Source: Mucilaginibacter terrenus
Lineage (GTDB): Bacteria > Bacteroidota > Bacteroidia > Sphingobacteriales > Sphingobacteriaceae
Direction: 5' to 3'
DNA length: 64,000 nt
NCBI RefSeq assembly: GCF_003432065.1
Contig: NZ_QWDE01000001.1
Location: 1,302,001-1,366,000 of the forward strand
Both the position numbers and the translations under genes were made by a program. A model generated the notes under the pieces. That model searched no databases, was not told the DNA's origin, and worked only from the letters and a program-made list of their open reading frames with translations. This document shows positions 34,431 to 42,615 of this stretch, one piece after another (position 1 is the first letter of the stretch; every line of letters starts with the position of its first letter).

Positions 34431-35783
34431 TTAAAACTTTCCTGATTCATAAAGTAATTGGTAATAAATAAGTTGAGCGCCGGTTTGCGCCTGTACCAGG
34501 TTGAAGCGGCTTTCCTGGTAAAGATTATCGGCGTCCAGCAGGTCGGTTAACAGTGCCAGTTGATTAAAATATTTGGCGCTGACGATCTTGTAGTTTACCC
34601 TGGCCTGCTCAATAGATTTTTCAGTCACCGTAATCCGGTTCAGCGCTTCCCGGTATTTAATCAGTAAGCTGTTAGCTTCCTGTTTCACATTATCCTTTAT
34701 ATTTTGCTGAACGTAGCTCAGTTCTCGCAGCCGGCTCTTACCGGCAGACATTTTGTTTTTGTTTTGATAAATTGATGAGATGTTATACGAGACCTTCAAT
34801 CCGACAAAGCCAATGCTGTATGCCTGGTCGACTGGTGGATAAAAGATGGTATTCGGATAACTGAACCCGTAGCTGGAAATAAGTGCGAGGGATGGCAAAT
34901 AATTGGCTTTAATTCCGCTAATACGGGCCTCCTGGATTTTTAGGTTAAAGGCGGATTTTTGAATGACATACGCACTTCTGGTAGCTTCACTGATTAAGGA
35001 ATTCAAGGTATCCGCCAGTGGACGGGGCATGTTTGCAGAATCAGCCGGTAACACCCTGATGCTGTCGGGTAGGTTTAGTAACACATTGAGTTTCTGACTG
35101 GCGATCGTTATATCGTTGTCTGCTTGTTCCAGATTTAATTTGACAGAAGAAAGGACCAGCTCGGCGCGGAGAACATCGCTCCGGGTAACTTTTTGATTGC
35201 TGTATAGCGCATTGATGTTTTTCACCCGTGTTTCGGCCCGGAGTACCTGCTCCTGTATAAAGCGTTTCTGGTCATTCAGTCTGACCATACCAAGGTATTG
35301 GACTACTACCTGCAAGCTGACGCTTGCAGTTTGTTCAAGCGTTCCAACCGTAGCCAGTTCTTTTCTGCCGTTTTGCTCTGCTTCAAATGCTTTCTGCTTG
35401 CCGCCGGAGTATAAATTGAATGCAGCCGAAACATTCAAGTCAGCGCCGTTGGAGCTGGGGCGCTTCGGAACGGAATGGGCGTGCCCTAAAAAGCCGTCAT
35501 ACAAGGTTAAACTCGTGAAGCGCTGGTAATCACCGCTTGCGATAATGGAAGGAAGGGCATTGATCTTCGCATCACTGAGATCCGCCTTAGCCGCGCTCTC
35601 CTCGCTTTGCGCTGCTTTGACGAGGTTATTATTTGATCTTCCCAGGCTGATGGCCTGCTGTAAGGAAATTTGGTATGGCCTGGCATCCTGCTGGGCATAA
35701 ACAATTGACGGGATCAGTAAAATTTGGCACAAAAGGATCCTGATCAGCCTGTTTTTACAAGGCTTGAAGTAAATATTTTCCAT
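34431..35783 (-). CDS. TolC-family outer-membrane efflux channel
   Basis: A 450-residue protein with a signal peptide (about 1-30, after a short basic head) and two repeated halves rich in long helices, each with the TolC pattern (ISLQQAISLGRSNNNLVKA in the first; LKVSYNISSIYQNKNK and ALLTDLLDADNLYQE in the second). It forms the outer-membrane duct for the EmrAB-type pump encoded directly downstream. First gene of the efflux operon, 99 bases after a pirin-like gene on the same strand. Confidence 0.93.
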   Translation of the reverse strand: MENIYFKPCKNRLIRILLCQILLIPSIVYAQQDARPYQISLQQAISLGRSNNNLVKAAQSEESAAKADLSDAKINALPSIIASGDYQRFTSLTLYDGFLGHAHSVPKRPSSNGADLNVSAAFNLYSGGKQKAFEAEQNGRKELATVGTLEQTASVSLQVVVQYLGMVRLNDQKRFIQEQVLRAETRVKNINALYSNQKVTRSDVLRAELVLSSVKLNLEQADNDITIASQKLNVLLNLPDSIRVLPADSANMPRPLADTLNSLISEATRSAYVIQKSAFNLKIQEARISGIKANYLPSLALISSYGFSYPNTIFYPPVDQAYSIGFVGLKVSYNISSIYQNKNKMSAGKSRLRELSYVQQNIKDNVKQEANSLLIKYREALNRITVTEKSIEQARVNYKIVSAKYFNQLALLTDLLDADNLYQESRFNLVQAQTGAQLIYYQLLYESGKF

Positions 35784-35882
35784 GATTTATGTCTGTATTA
35801 GGTACTTTAATTCATACTATTTAAAGTATTGCTGGTTGTTGTTCTGGCGGAGATAATTGTTTATTCGACATACTTAATCCCA

Positions 35883-36596
35883 TTATTCGATGGTCTGCTT
35901 TCGGAGGTCCATCAGGAACAAATTGGTGTCTTTTTTAAATTCCATTGTAATGCTGGCCTCGCCAGAAAATATGGCGGTGTCCCGGTACTTTAACTGCTGC
36001 CCGTTGGCAATAACTTCACCATTGAATACAAATAAGATGATCCGGTGTCCTTCGGCGATATCACGGATGGTTTCCGTTAAGCCGGTATTAAAGGTCCCTA
36101 TACGTATAGCTATTTTTTGCTGCAGCTGATGGTTATCCGAATCATCGCCTGCGGAAATCAGCGTATAAAATTTACCTTTTTCCCGGCTTACCGGCCCGGA
36201 ATGAAATTGATAGGTTTTTTCATCCGCATTGGACAATAACCATATTTCTAATAGCTCGGTATCTGCCTGGTCGTCGTTATTTTGTATAACCGCAGAAAGA
36301 ATGTCCTTGCCGGAGTTGATCAACAGCGCGTCCTGCTCTCCTAATATGGTGCGATAGCCCCACGAATCGAAATAATCAACGGACCCATTGATAGCGATCC
36401 GGAGTATCTGGATCGGCTTACCTATGAAATGCTGCACTTCCTGTCTCCCGGGCAGCAAGACTTTGTTATCAAACCGAATAACGGGACCCCAGGTTGTATC
36501 ATCAGTGGGGCTTAACTGTATCGGGAATATAGCATGGTAAATCTTCACCCCGCCCATGTCTGTAAATTTCCGGTCTTGTTCTGCTACGTATTTCAT
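35883..36596 (-). CDS. Divergent pirin-like bicupin protein
   Basis: A 237-residue protein with the two-cupin layout of pirins: WGPVIRFDNKVLLPGRQEVQ in the first barrel, FDSWGYRTILGEQDALLINSG, LLEIWLLSN, and a second barrel with ILFVFNGEVIANGQQLKYRD. The His residues that usually bind the metal (HPHRDME in pirins) are replaced here (VQHFIGKPIQI), so it may be metal-free or use another site. Pirins include quercetin 2,3-dioxygenases and transcription cofactors. It sits between the AraC regulator and the efflux operon and may be induced with it. Confidence 0.65.
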   Translation of the reverse strand: MKYVAEQDRKFTDMGGVKIYHAIFPIQLSPTDDTTWGPVIRFDNKVLLPGRQEVQHFIGKPIQILRIAINGSVDYFDSWGYRTILGEQDALLINSGKDILSAVIQNNDDQADTELLEIWLLSNADEKTYQFHSGPVSREKGKFYTLISAGDDSDNHQLQQKIAIRIGTFNTGLTETIRDIAEGHRIILFVFNGEVIANGQQLKYRDTAIFSGEASITMEFKKDTNLFLMDLRKQTIE

Positions 36597-36803
36597 TTTT
36601 CTAAATTGTATGAGTTGATCATCAACGAACTGCTAATGATCTGGTACAAAGATCCGATGTAATTAGGGACTAAAAAGGTTGGTTTGGCTGTAGTTTTCGT
36701 CGATTCTACCGTTGATTCAAGAGGAATACCGGATGGTAGCTTTGTTGCGGGTGTTCATGGCGCATGTGCCGACCTTTTGTTACCCGGAAAGATGAGTGCA
36801 AGA

Positions 36804-37679
36804 TTATTTAAGGCTTTTCCGGTATTCTACAGGAGATATGCCTTCATGGGCTTTAAAGAATTTGCCAAATACGGATTGATCTGAGAAATGTAATTTGTCG
36901 CTTACCTGGGCAATACCCAATTCTTTATTCTGTAGCAAAACTTTCGCCTCTAAAATAACAGCGCGGTCAATCCATTCACCTGCGGTTTTTCCGGTTTGTT
37001 TTTTAATTAATTCGGAAAGATACTTTGGTGTAACGTTCAGGTTATTGGCATAAAAACTAACCGAGCGCTGCCGCCAGAACTCCCTGGTTAACAGGTTTCG
37101 GAATTTGATGAAGATCGAACTTTGTTCATCGCCTGGCAGCGAAGGATTGCCAATGCTTTTATGTAGCGCGTCAACTTCATGGATCAACAAATAGCTGTAA
37201 CTACGCATCAAAACGGATTCGTTGGTATGTTCGACATTGAAAGTAGTTCTGATCAGATCAAATATAGGGGTGATCCGTTTTACGGCCGTTTCATCGAGCT
37301 TTAATATGTGGTGGTCATTGTCCTCAAAAAAAACATACTTATTCAGGTAAAAAATATTTGACCTGGTTTCCAGCAAAAAAGCGTCGGTGAAAAATAACAA
37401 CTCCATTACAGGCGTCTCCGTGCTGCGCCGGAAGGTACGGGTTACTGAGGGGCCTATGGTGATGATAGCAGGCCCGAATACTTCCTGAGAGGTTAAACCG
37501 GCCTGAAGATTGATGCTGCCTTCCTTTAAAAACAAAATGGTGTAAGTTTCGGTACGGAACGGCTCGTTTGTAAATACCGGTTCCTTACCGAAATCCACAA
37601 AGAAATAATCATTTCTTTTAGTGGTCAGTGCAAAAACTTTTTGGAGCCGGGAGATCGAATACAAACTGATATCTTCCAT
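36804..37679 (-). CDS. AraC-family transcriptional regulator
   Basis: A 291-residue protein: an N-terminal cupin-like sensor domain (about 20-150, with GSINLQAGLTSQEVFGPAII) and a C-terminal double HTH (about 195-291), with FYANNLNVTPKYLSELIKK as the first and ISDKLHFSDQSVFGKFFKAH-like as the second recognition helix region (IAQVSDKLHFSDQSVFGKFF). It follows the ferredoxin gene by 61 bases on the same strand and could be read with it, or control the pirin/efflux genes downstream. The inducer is unknown. Confidence 0.92.
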   Translation of the reverse strand: MEDISLYSISRLQKVFALTTKRNDYFFVDFGKEPVFTNEPFRTETYTILFLKEGSINLQAGLTSQEVFGPAIITIGPSVTRTFRRSTETPVMELLFFTDAFLLETRSNIFYLNKYVFFEDNDHHILKLDETAVKRITPIFDLIRTTFNVEHTNESVLMRSYSYLLIHEVDALHKSIGNPSLPGDEQSSIFIKFRNLLTREFWRQRSVSFYANNLNVTPKYLSELIKKQTGKTAGEWIDRAVILEAKVLLQNKELGIAQVSDKLHFSDQSVFGKFFKAHEGISPVEYRKSLK

Positions 37680-37740
37680 AAGACTGGATAAACTTCGCTT
37701 AATTTAGTTTTTCTTTTTTATTGCTGTTCTTTTTAGCCGT

Positions 37741-38058
37741 TTATTGCTCCGGCATGATCCGGAACACCATACCGTTAATGATAGGGGCAATTTTAACCTG
37801 ACAGGATAACCGGCTGCCAGCCGTTAGCGCCGGGAGCGTATCCAGCATTTGCAATTCCGCGTCATTCGGTTGCGGAAGTTGTTCAGCACCTTGCAGAACT
37901 TCCACATGGCAGGTGGCACAAAGCGCCAGCCCCCCGCATGTTGCAGCGATCGGATACCCCATGGCCTTTAACAGCTCCATTAGGCTCAGACTGATATCTT
38001 CAGGAACTTCTACCGGCAAACGCCCCCCGTTTCGGTTTTCTACAGTCAAAACAATCAT
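37741..38058 (-). CDS. 2Fe-2S ferredoxin
   Basis: A 105-residue protein with the adrenodoxin/plant-type cysteine pattern: CGGLALCATC (Cys-x5-Cys-x2-Cys) and the fourth Cys in RLSCQV about 35 residues later. It lies one base downstream of a ferredoxin-NADP reductase gene, so the pair is almost certainly an electron-transfer chain. The partner enzyme may be one of the oxygen/NO-handling proteins in the same operon, such as truncated hemoglobin, but that is inference. Confidence 0.93.
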   Translation of the reverse strand: MIVLTVENRNGGRLPVEVPEDISLSLMELLKAMGYPIAATCGGLALCATCHVEVLQGAEQLPQPNDAELQMLDTLPALTAGSRLSCQVKIAPIINGMVFRIMPEQ

Positions 38059-38059
38059 A

Positions 38060-39064
38060 TTAAAAAGTATTTACGCCGTAAACGGTGGTGTATTTAAAGT
38101 TCAGCTTTTCCCGGGGGTAAACGAAATGAAAGGCGCTTTGCATCATCAGCGCTGCTTCGTGAAACCCGCTCAATATCAATTTCAGTTTGCCGGGATAGGT
38201 ATTGATATCGCCGATGGCATATATTCGTTCCCGGTTTGTACTGTAGTCTAGGGTATCCACCAGGATCGCGTTTTGATTAATGCCAAGCCCCCAGTCCGCT
38301 ATCGGCCCCAGTTTGGGGCTCAGGCCAAATAAAGGTATCAGCTGATCTGTGGCTAAGTGCTGCTCATTTTGCTGATGGTCTGTTATTCCCACGTGCGTCA
38401 GGTGATCTTCACCTGTCAATTTGGTCAGATGGGATTTAAGCAGCAAAGTGATTTTATCCTCGCGTGCCAGTTCGAATATCCGCGAGGCTGAATCGGGTAG
38501 TCCCCGAAATGTATCACCCCGATGTACCAGGGTAACCCGTTTGGCAATATCCGCTAGGTAAATGGCCCAGTCCAGAGCAGCGTCTCCACCACCGGCAATG
38601 ATCACCTTTTTTCCTTCATACAGTGAGGGGTTTCTGATCATGTAGCTGATTCCTCTTCCTTCAAACTTTTCCAGACCGGCCAATACCGGCTTTCGTGGTT
38701 CGAAACAACCCAGGCCACCTGCTATGGCGATGACTTTACAATGAATGATCGTCCCTTCGCTGGAGGCAAGCTCATAGGTTTGATCCGGAAGCTGGCGGAT
38801 TGTATCCACCCGCTCGCCCAGGGTAAAACCCGGCAGGAACGGTTTGATCTGCTGGATTAGCTTATCCACAAGTTCCAGGCCTTTGATCTCAGGGTATCCC
38901 GGGATATCATAAATCGGTTTATGAGGATAAACCTCCGATAACTGTCCGCCAACCTGCGGCAGTGCATCGATCACGTGGCAGCGCATTTTTAATAAGCCCG
39001 CTTCAAAAACCGCAAATAGTCCGACCGGGCCGGCTCCAATAATACAGATATCCGTTTCTATCAT
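38060..39064 (-). CDS. Thioredoxin-reductase-like ferredoxin-NADP reductase
   Basis: A 334-residue flavoprotein: FAD-binding GAGPVGLFAVFEAG at the N-terminus, VGGQLSEVYPHKPIYDIPG, a second nucleotide site IIAGGGDAALDWA, and YAIGDI near the end. The CxxC of true thioredoxin reductases is absent (ELASSEG region instead), which is the sign of the YumC-type ferredoxin/flavodoxin-NADP reductase. It is followed one base later by the 2Fe-2S ferredoxin gene, its likely redox partner, and lies in the microaerobic operon. Confidence 0.93.
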   Translation of the reverse strand: MIETDICIIGAGPVGLFAVFEAGLLKMRCHVIDALPQVGGQLSEVYPHKPIYDIPGYPEIKGLELVDKLIQQIKPFLPGFTLGERVDTIRQLPDQTYELASSEGTIIHCKVIAIAGGLGCFEPRKPVLAGLEKFEGRGISYMIRNPSLYEGKKVIIAGGGDAALDWAIYLADIAKRVTLVHRGDTFRGLPDSASRIFELAREDKITLLLKSHLTKLTGEDHLTHVGITDHQQNEQHLATDQLIPLFGLSPKLGPIADWGLGINQNAILVDTLDYSTNRERIYAIGDINTYPGKLKLILSGFHEAALMMQSAFHFVYPREKLNFKYTTVYGVNTF

Positions 39065-39098
39065 AATGATTTTTAGTTACCTCAGGTAGTATATAAAC

Positions 39099-39395
39099 TC
39101 AACCCTGAATTAAGATGCAGATGCTATTTTCTGCGGCTTGCAGGGAATGAACGATGTTGACCGGAATATCCAAATCATCGAACTTATCCAGTTCGACCTT
39201 TTTTTCTCCCTGCACGTAAGTAACCCTGCCTTCCATTACCATCAATTTTGTCGGCATGATGGCTTTGTGGTCCCGCCAGGTCACCCCTTTTTTCAGTCCT
39301 ATGGCCATCGTTTTAAAGGAATCACCTGTTTTGATAATTTTCGATAGGGGGCGGTCGGTGGTTCCGAGTTCCGCCAGAATTTTTTTTATGATCAT
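39099..39395 (-). CDS. Single-domain cupin protein
   Basis: A 98-residue beta-barrel protein with the cupin pattern GVTWRDHKAIMPTKLMVMEG (metal His plus acidic residues) and IPVNIVHSLQAAENSICILI. The second motif keeps one His. Probably a small metal-binding regulator or enzyme. It sits 34 bases upstream of the reductase gene in the same operon. A second cupin gene (39872-40150) lies two genes away and has a similar size, perhaps a diverged paralogue. Confidence 0.75.
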   Translation of the reverse strand: MIIKKILAELGTTDRPLSKIIKTGDSFKTMAIGLKKGVTWRDHKAIMPTKLMVMEGRVTYVQGEKKVELDKFDDLDIPVNIVHSLQAAENSICILIQG

Positions 39396-39405
39396 GATCT
39401 TCGTT

Positions 39406-39882
39406 TTATTTAATCCAAAATTCGTCGGGATAATTATCCTCGAACGGTCGTGTATGCAGCCTGATCAATATATCACTGATGGCGGACAATACCTGCGGTG
39501 GCAGGTTGTTTTCCATAAAAGGAAAAAATTCACGTTCTTCGAACCTGATATGCGCGGTCAATTGTTCGGCGAAAGGTAAACAGTCCGGCCGGGCTAACCG
39601 CCCCTCAATGGCTGCCAGGAACAACGATTCCAGCGCTACGTGCTCTGCCTTTCCCCGGCGTGCCAATTCAGTATCCTGTTGATTGAATAAAAGGATCTCT
39701 TCTTCCTGAAAATGCTCCCTGAGGTGTTCCTCCCAGAAAAAGCGGACGTAGTTTGCAATCCTGTCAAAAGATGCCCCTTTCTTGAGTCCTTCTTTGATTT
39801 TCCAGCAGAATAGCAGGCCTGCATGATGATCCCGGGAAAAAGGCACGAGATAGCCGCTTCTTTTAAGGGGTTTATTTTTCAT
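39406..39882 (-). CDS. Hemerythrin-like (HHE) protein
   Basis: A 158-residue four-helix protein with the HHE iron-binding pattern: FSRDHHAGLLFCWK, WEEHLREHFQEEE, EHVALESLF and HIRFEEREFFPFME, giving His and Glu ligands for a di-iron centre. Proteins of this type bind oxygen or NO, or help repair iron-sulfur clusters (RIC/YtfE-like). It overlaps the upstream cupin gene by 11 bases and lies in the cbb3 oxidase/truncated hemoglobin operon, which fits a role in NO or low-oxygen stress. Confidence 0.88.
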   Translation of the reverse strand: MKNKPLKRSGYLVPFSRDHHAGLLFCWKIKEGLKKGASFDRIANYVRFFWEEHLREHFQEEEILLFNQQDTELARRGKAEHVALESLFLAAIEGRLARPDCLPFAEQLTAHIRFEEREFFPFMENNLPPQVLSAISDILIRLHTRPFEDNYPDEFWIK

Positions 39883-40150
39883 CTGTGAAATTGATTAATC
39901 CGTCCCGCTTTAAAACAATAAATCCTTTAAAATCCTGGATGACCTTGAGCAGGTGCTCCACATTGGCAGGTATCATTGCAAAGCTCCCTGCATTGACCTC
40001 CAGCTGTTCATCTGCGTAGATCAGCAAAGCGCTACCTTCTTCGGCTATAAGGTATGCATCGCATGTGGCGACATGCCGGCGCATATTGGTACTCGCCGCA
40101 TAGGCTACCTGCACTACTTTTACATTTTTATCTTCCGTTAAATTTTCCAT
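39872..40150 (-). CDS. Small cupin protein
   Basis: A 92-residue protein with cupin-like strands: RRHVATCDAYLIAEEGSALL, LEVNAGSFAMIPANVEHLLK and the final GFIVLKRDG. One His in each motif could bind metal. It overlaps the hemerythrin gene by 11 bases and is 18 bases after the truncated hemoglobin gene. Role unknown; position suggests use in the same stress response. Confidence 0.68.
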   Translation of the reverse strand: MENLTEDKNVKVVQVAYAASTNMRRHVATCDAYLIAEEGSALLIYADEQLEVNAGSFAMIPANVEHLLKVIQDFKGFIVLKRDGLINFTDEK

Positions 40151-40168
40151 AAACCACTTAAATTACAT

Positions 40169-40552
40169 TTAAAAAATGATCTTTTTTTGCCCTTTGGCAT
40201 ACTGGAGCTTATTCTGGAATAATACTGACATCAGTTCGGCTTTATTTTTAGCCGTCGCAGCGACCTGCCCCTGAAAATGCCCGTCGATGGTTTGATTGAA
40301 CAGTTTAATCCACCGAATGAAATGTTCTGTACCTATCGGCAGCGGCGCGTGTTTGATAAACGGGCTTCCCCTGAAACCCGGCACGCCAAATAGTGCTGCG
40401 TTCCAGAAATCGTACATCTGGTTGAGATGCGGTTGCCAGTCTCCCGTAATCACTGATGAAAATACCGGACCCAATAATTCGTCCTTCCGCACCCGGGTAT
40501 AAAAATCATCCACCATAATTCTGATCGACGCTAAATCTTGAATATCTTCCAT
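40169..40552 (-). CDS. Group III truncated hemoglobin
   Basis: A 127-residue globin. IRIMVDDFYTRVRKDELLGP at the N-terminus and PIGTEHFIRWIKLFNQTID (proximal His region) are the group III (trHbP) signature, along with DFWNAALFGVPGFRG. Such globins bind O2, NO or sulfide. It lies downstream of the oxidase genes and upstream of a cupin and a hemerythrin, on one strand with short gaps, so it probably protects or feeds the respiratory chain under low oxygen or NO. Confidence 0.92.
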   Translation of the reverse strand: MEDIQDLASIRIMVDDFYTRVRKDELLGPVFSSVITGDWQPHLNQMYDFWNAALFGVPGFRGSPFIKHAPLPIGTEHFIRWIKLFNQTIDGHFQGQVAATAKNKAELMSVLFQNKLQYAKGQKKIIF

Positions 40553-40579
40553 ATCTGGTTTTAATGACGGTATTGTTAT

Positions 40580-40987
40580 TCAGAGTTTTGTAGCCAGCGA
40601 GGTGATGATAAAATATCCGCTCCAGGCAACAAAAAGGATAATTCCGGCGACCAGCCACCAGGGAATGCTCTGGGGCGTTTCACTTCCGTGTATGACAAAA
40701 GTCCGCTGATCGCCCTTGCTGTAAGCATTGATCATTAATGGCAGGACACCTTCGACCACTTCATCCTTTCTGATTCCCTCGACAGCAATGGCGGGGCCGT
40801 TCCGGACACTGAAAGGGATCAGTTTTATACCTTCCTTTCCCTTTTGGTCCTTACTCACCACTTTCAATATATGACCGCCGTCGACCAACTTCCTCGTATC
40901 CAGGTCGAATGCCACCGGAGCCGGGAACTCGCCAACCGGTTGCGGTTCGTCATCGATAAAAAGAGTAACAAAACTTTGATTTTTCAT
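40580..40987 (-). CDS. Membrane-anchored hypothetical protein of the oxidase operon
   Basis: A 135-residue protein with a beta-rich soluble part (about 1-105, Gly/Asp-containing, PVGEFPAPVAFDLDTRKL) and a C-terminal membrane anchor (about 110-130, WWLVAGIILFVAWSGYF). No heme-binding CxxCH. It may be an assembly factor or small subunit of the cbb3-type oxidase encoded upstream. Proteins of this shape are found beside such oxidases in Bacteroidota, but I cannot name a family. Confidence 0.55.
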   Translation of the reverse strand: MKNQSFVTLFIDDEPQPVGEFPAPVAFDLDTRKLVDGGHILKVVSKDQKGKEGIKLIPFSVRNGPAIAVEGIRKDEVVEGVLPLMINAYSKGDQRTFVIHGSETPQSIPWWLVAGIILFVAWSGYFIITSLATKL

Positions 40988-40991
40988 CTCA

Positions 40992-41249
40992 TCAGTCGTT
41001 TAAGATCATCCTCTTGATATGCTCCCGGCCAATCTCGGCGGGTTTGATTAAGCATTTAAGGGTAGCGGCCATCACGTAAAGCGTAATGAAGACCATAAGC
41101 GCTACAATCAGGTAATCCCAATTGCTGTCAGGTCCGGGTCCATGCGTGATGCCCTGCAAAAATTTAGGCTGCTGCTTTTTACAGGCATCACAGGCAAATG
41201 CAGCCTGGCTATAAGCCAGTACGACGAATAGGAACAGGTACTTTTTCAT
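40992..41249 (-). CDS. Small membrane protein with CxxC motif
   Basis: An 85-residue protein from the ATG at 41249 (MKKYLFLF), chosen because it begins the signal sequence; the frame extends to 41297 over the previous gene. After the signal (about 1-18) comes CDACKKQQP, whose two Cys could bind metal or redox-cycle, then a membrane segment (about 44-65) and a basic tail. It lies between the PRPP-synthetase-like gene and the membrane-anchored gene of the oxidase operon, so copper delivery or oxidase assembly is a reasonable guess. Confidence 0.6.
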   Translation of the reverse strand: MKKYLFLFVVLAYSQAAFACDACKKQQPKFLQGITHGPGPDSNWDYLIVALMVFITLYVMAATLKCLIKPAEIGREHIKRMILND

Positions 41250-41254
41250 TTTAT

Positions 41255-41575
41255 TTATATTGAAGATGATCTGAATGATAAGTTTTGAACAATGCATGAA
41301 GTGAGCTGCTCTTCATACATCCCGTAAGCGCTCAGGAGTATGCCTTTGATCTGCAATCCGGCAGAAGATATGGCATAAAGGATCATCTCGTCGCCGGGAT
41401 CTGTCAAGCCTTCAAAACGATGCACTTCGTCTATTTCAAACTCCTCCGGCGACAACGCGGTACCTGAAGGGTGGCATGGCTTACACGCCTTGCCCGCCCT
41501 GGCGTTAAAATCGTGTGTGTAACCCCGGCCTGTTAATCCATTAATCGCCTCGCTTACCGTAGTGTAATTATGCAT
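41255..41575 (-). CDS. Small Bacteroidota protein often misnamed PRPP synthetase, copy 1
   Basis: From the ATG at 41575 (MHNYTTVSEAING), 106 residues; a TTG at 41590 is less likely. It has RGYTHDFNARAG, a Cys pair in CKPCHPSG, FEIDEVHRFEGLTDPGDEM and IKGILLSAYG. This short family is conserved in Bacteroidota and carries a misleading phosphoribosyl-pyrophosphate synthetase name in some databases. It has no PRPP-binding motif. A diverged copy lies at 45896. It may be a redox or metal sensor of the oxidase operon, but this is inferred. Confidence 0.75.
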   Translation of the reverse strand: MHNYTTVSEAINGLTGRGYTHDFNARAGKACKPCHPSGTALSPEEFEIDEVHRFEGLTDPGDEMILYAISSAGLQIKGILLSAYGMYEEQLTSCIVQNLSFRSSSI

Positions 41576-41598
41576 CTGTTCTAGTTTCAAGGTTCTTG

Positions 41599-42606
41599 TT
41601 ATTTTAATGACGCAATGATCTTTTTCACTTCTTCAACCGTTACCTTTTTGGAATTATTCCCCCAGCTTCCCCGCTCATGGTTGATAATGGCGGTTACTTC
41701 TTCCGGTTTCAGGTTGTTGTTGGTTCCCACCGGTGGCATGATGCCATAACCTTCGCTTACGCGGCCGTTATACCCTTTCATGATAATTGTCACTTGCACG
41801 TCCGGGCTATTGTCCAACACTACTTTGCTGCCTTTCAGCGGTGGAAAAGCGCCGGCCAGTCCCAGCCCGTTTTCCTGGTGGCAGCCCTGGCAATTAGCCG
41901 CATATAAAGCGTTGCCATCCGGGCCTGTTTTGGCCGGACTTGGCAAACCCGCGGGGCTTCCAGATCCTGTCGCCTTACCATATAAAAAAACAGGGACAGG
42001 TTTGCCGGTGGGCAGCGGTGTTTGTTTCAAAGACTTTAAATAAGCTACGAGCGCCAGCGCTTGCGGTGAAGCAACGATTTTTCCGGTGACCCCTTTTCTG
42101 AATTCCTCCGGAACAGTCACCACTACATCCTCCGTATAAGCGTAATCACTAACGGTGAACAACCAGCTATAGGAAGGCATGACTGATGCCGGCATTACCG
42201 ATCTCGGATTGTACAAATGCAGGAAATGCCAGTCAGCGCTTGATTGCCGGTTGCCGATATTGGTCAGGTCCGGGCCGGTCCGTTCGGAGCCCATTAAGGT
42301 CGCTGTGTTCCGCCAAATATCTGTGCGCGTATTCCGGGCATAATCAGCGGCAACACCCGGCCGGGTCCCCCAACTTCTATCCATTTCCAGGTTGCGGACC
42401 TGCTGGGTGTGACAGGCCACACATCCTTCAGCAATAAATATCCCTTTACCCGCCGCTTCCAGCGCCGTAAGCGGTTTGCTCCCGGGCAGAGGCGCGTTAT
42501 TAACCTGGTTGTTTAGGGCCGGGATAATCGCTACGAAAATCGTCAGGAAGACGAATAAGCAGAGCGCCGCCAGATAAAGCCTTTTATGATTGGTATAAAT
42601 ATCCAT
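41599..42606 (-). CDS. cbb3-type oxidase cytochrome c subunit, CcoO-CcoP-like fusion
   Basis: A 335-residue protein: one N-terminal membrane anchor (about 10-30), a CcoO-like domain with CVACHTQQVR (first heme c) and MPSYSWLF, whose Met is a likely axial ligand, then a Pro/Gly/Ala linker (about 200-225) and a second cytochrome c domain with CQGCH and YGIMPPVG. The second domain resembles the heme part of CcoP. So two electron-carrying subunits appear fused, with two hemes in all rather than the usual three. It lies 9 bases after ccoN and feeds electrons to it. Confidence 0.85.
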   Translation of the reverse strand: MDIYTNHKRLYLAALCLFVFLTIFVAIIPALNNQVNNAPLPGSKPLTALEAAGKGIFIAEGCVACHTQQVRNLEMDRSWGTRPGVAADYARNTRTDIWRNTATLMGSERTGPDLTNIGNRQSSADWHFLHLYNPRSVMPASVMPSYSWLFTVSDYAYTEDVVVTVPEEFRKGVTGKIVASPQALALVAYLKSLKQTPLPTGKPVPVFLYGKATGSGSPAGLPSPAKTGPDGNALYAANCQGCHQENGLGLAGAFPPLKGSKVVLDNSPDVQVTIIMKGYNGRVSEGYGIMPPVGTNNNLKPEEVTAIINHERGSWGNNSKKVTVEEVKKIIASLK

Positions 42607-42615
42607 TTGTTCCCT

